This document shows positions 6,558 through 6,630 of a DNA stretch of 6,630 bases, piece by piece; within the stretch, counting starts at the first letter, position 1; each line of letters starts with the position of its first letter. The position numbers and the translations under genes were made by a program. This DNA is from Lachnospiraceae bacterium (lineage in GTDB: Bacteria > Bacillota > Clostridia > Lachnospirales > Lachnospiraceae), in contig DLYC01000290.1 of the NCBI GenBank assembly GCA_003447895.1, forward strand, positions 1-6,630. Direction: 5' to 3'. The notes below the pieces were generated by a model. It was not told the origin of the DNA and searched no databases. It was given only the letters and a program-made list of their open reading frames with translations.

Positions 6558-6630
6558 ATGCTTACAAAAAGAATCATTCCCTGTCTGGACGTCAAAGACG
6601 GACGCGTTGTGAAGGGAATCAATTTCGTGC
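6558..6630 (+). CDS. hisF: Imidazole glycerol phosphate synthase, cyclase subunit HisF, 3' truncated by window end
   Basis: Only the first 24 codons are present, but [20 protein letters not shown] is the characteristic HisF N-terminus and includes Asp11, the catalytic aspartate of the (beta/alpha)8-barrel cyclase. HisF takes ammonia from HisH and closes the imidazole ring. GGAGG at 6548-6552, five bases before the ATG, sets the start firmly. The frame stays open to the end of the window. Direct hisH-hisF adjacency supports the call, since the two proteins form a heterodimer. Confidence 0.95.

Noticed and set aside
6508..6609. Small + strand frame from an ATG in the hisH-hisF gap
   Set aside because: It overlaps hisF out of frame, has no ribosome site, and its product looks random.

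Overview
The window is an ordinary-looking chromosomal stretch from what is most likely a Lachnospiraceae-type clostridium (Bacillota). This is inferred from four things: strong AGGAGG-like ribosome sites, an oxaloacetate decarboxylase alpha chain without a biotin domain, a clostridial-style GlgX, and a histidine kinase with the KVDKARTREYGGSG signature common in that group. Third codon positions look GC-rich. I see no phage, IS, CRISPR, tRNA or rRNA. All supported genes are on the + strand.

Layout. (1) Positions 1-1139 hold the 3' part of an oxaloacetate decarboxylase / pyruvate carboxylase-B type carboxyltransferase (oadA); its first ~87 codons lie outside. (2) Positions 1140-1302 hold a very long perfect stem-loop followed by seven Ts, probably the oadA terminator, then a putative promoter and a 9-bp inverted repeat in front of the next gene. 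(3) Positions 1303-3477 encode a GlgX-type glycogen debranching enzyme (GH13), whose true start may be 1420. (4) Positions 3478-3622 are a gap with three predicted stem-loops. (5) Positions 3623-4297 and 4324-5877 encode an OmpR-family response regulator and its membrane histidine kinase; the kinase starts at TTG behind a very strong ribosome site. (6) Positions 5894-6499 encode HisH and 6558-6630 the start of HisF, the two subunits of imidazole glycerol phosphate synthase.

How the genes relate. oadA and glgX look like separate units, split by a terminator and a new promoter. The regulator, kinase, hisH and hisF lie head to tail with gaps of 26, 16 and 58 bases and no obvious promoter or terminator between them. 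They may therefore share a transcript, so a two-component system of unknown stimulus may be co-expressed with part of the histidine pathway. hisA is not between hisH and hisF.

I found no convincing undescribed system. The points most worth a second look are the 63-base palindromic element at 1152-1214, the structured gap at 3486-3594, and the linkage of the two-component system to hisH-hisF.
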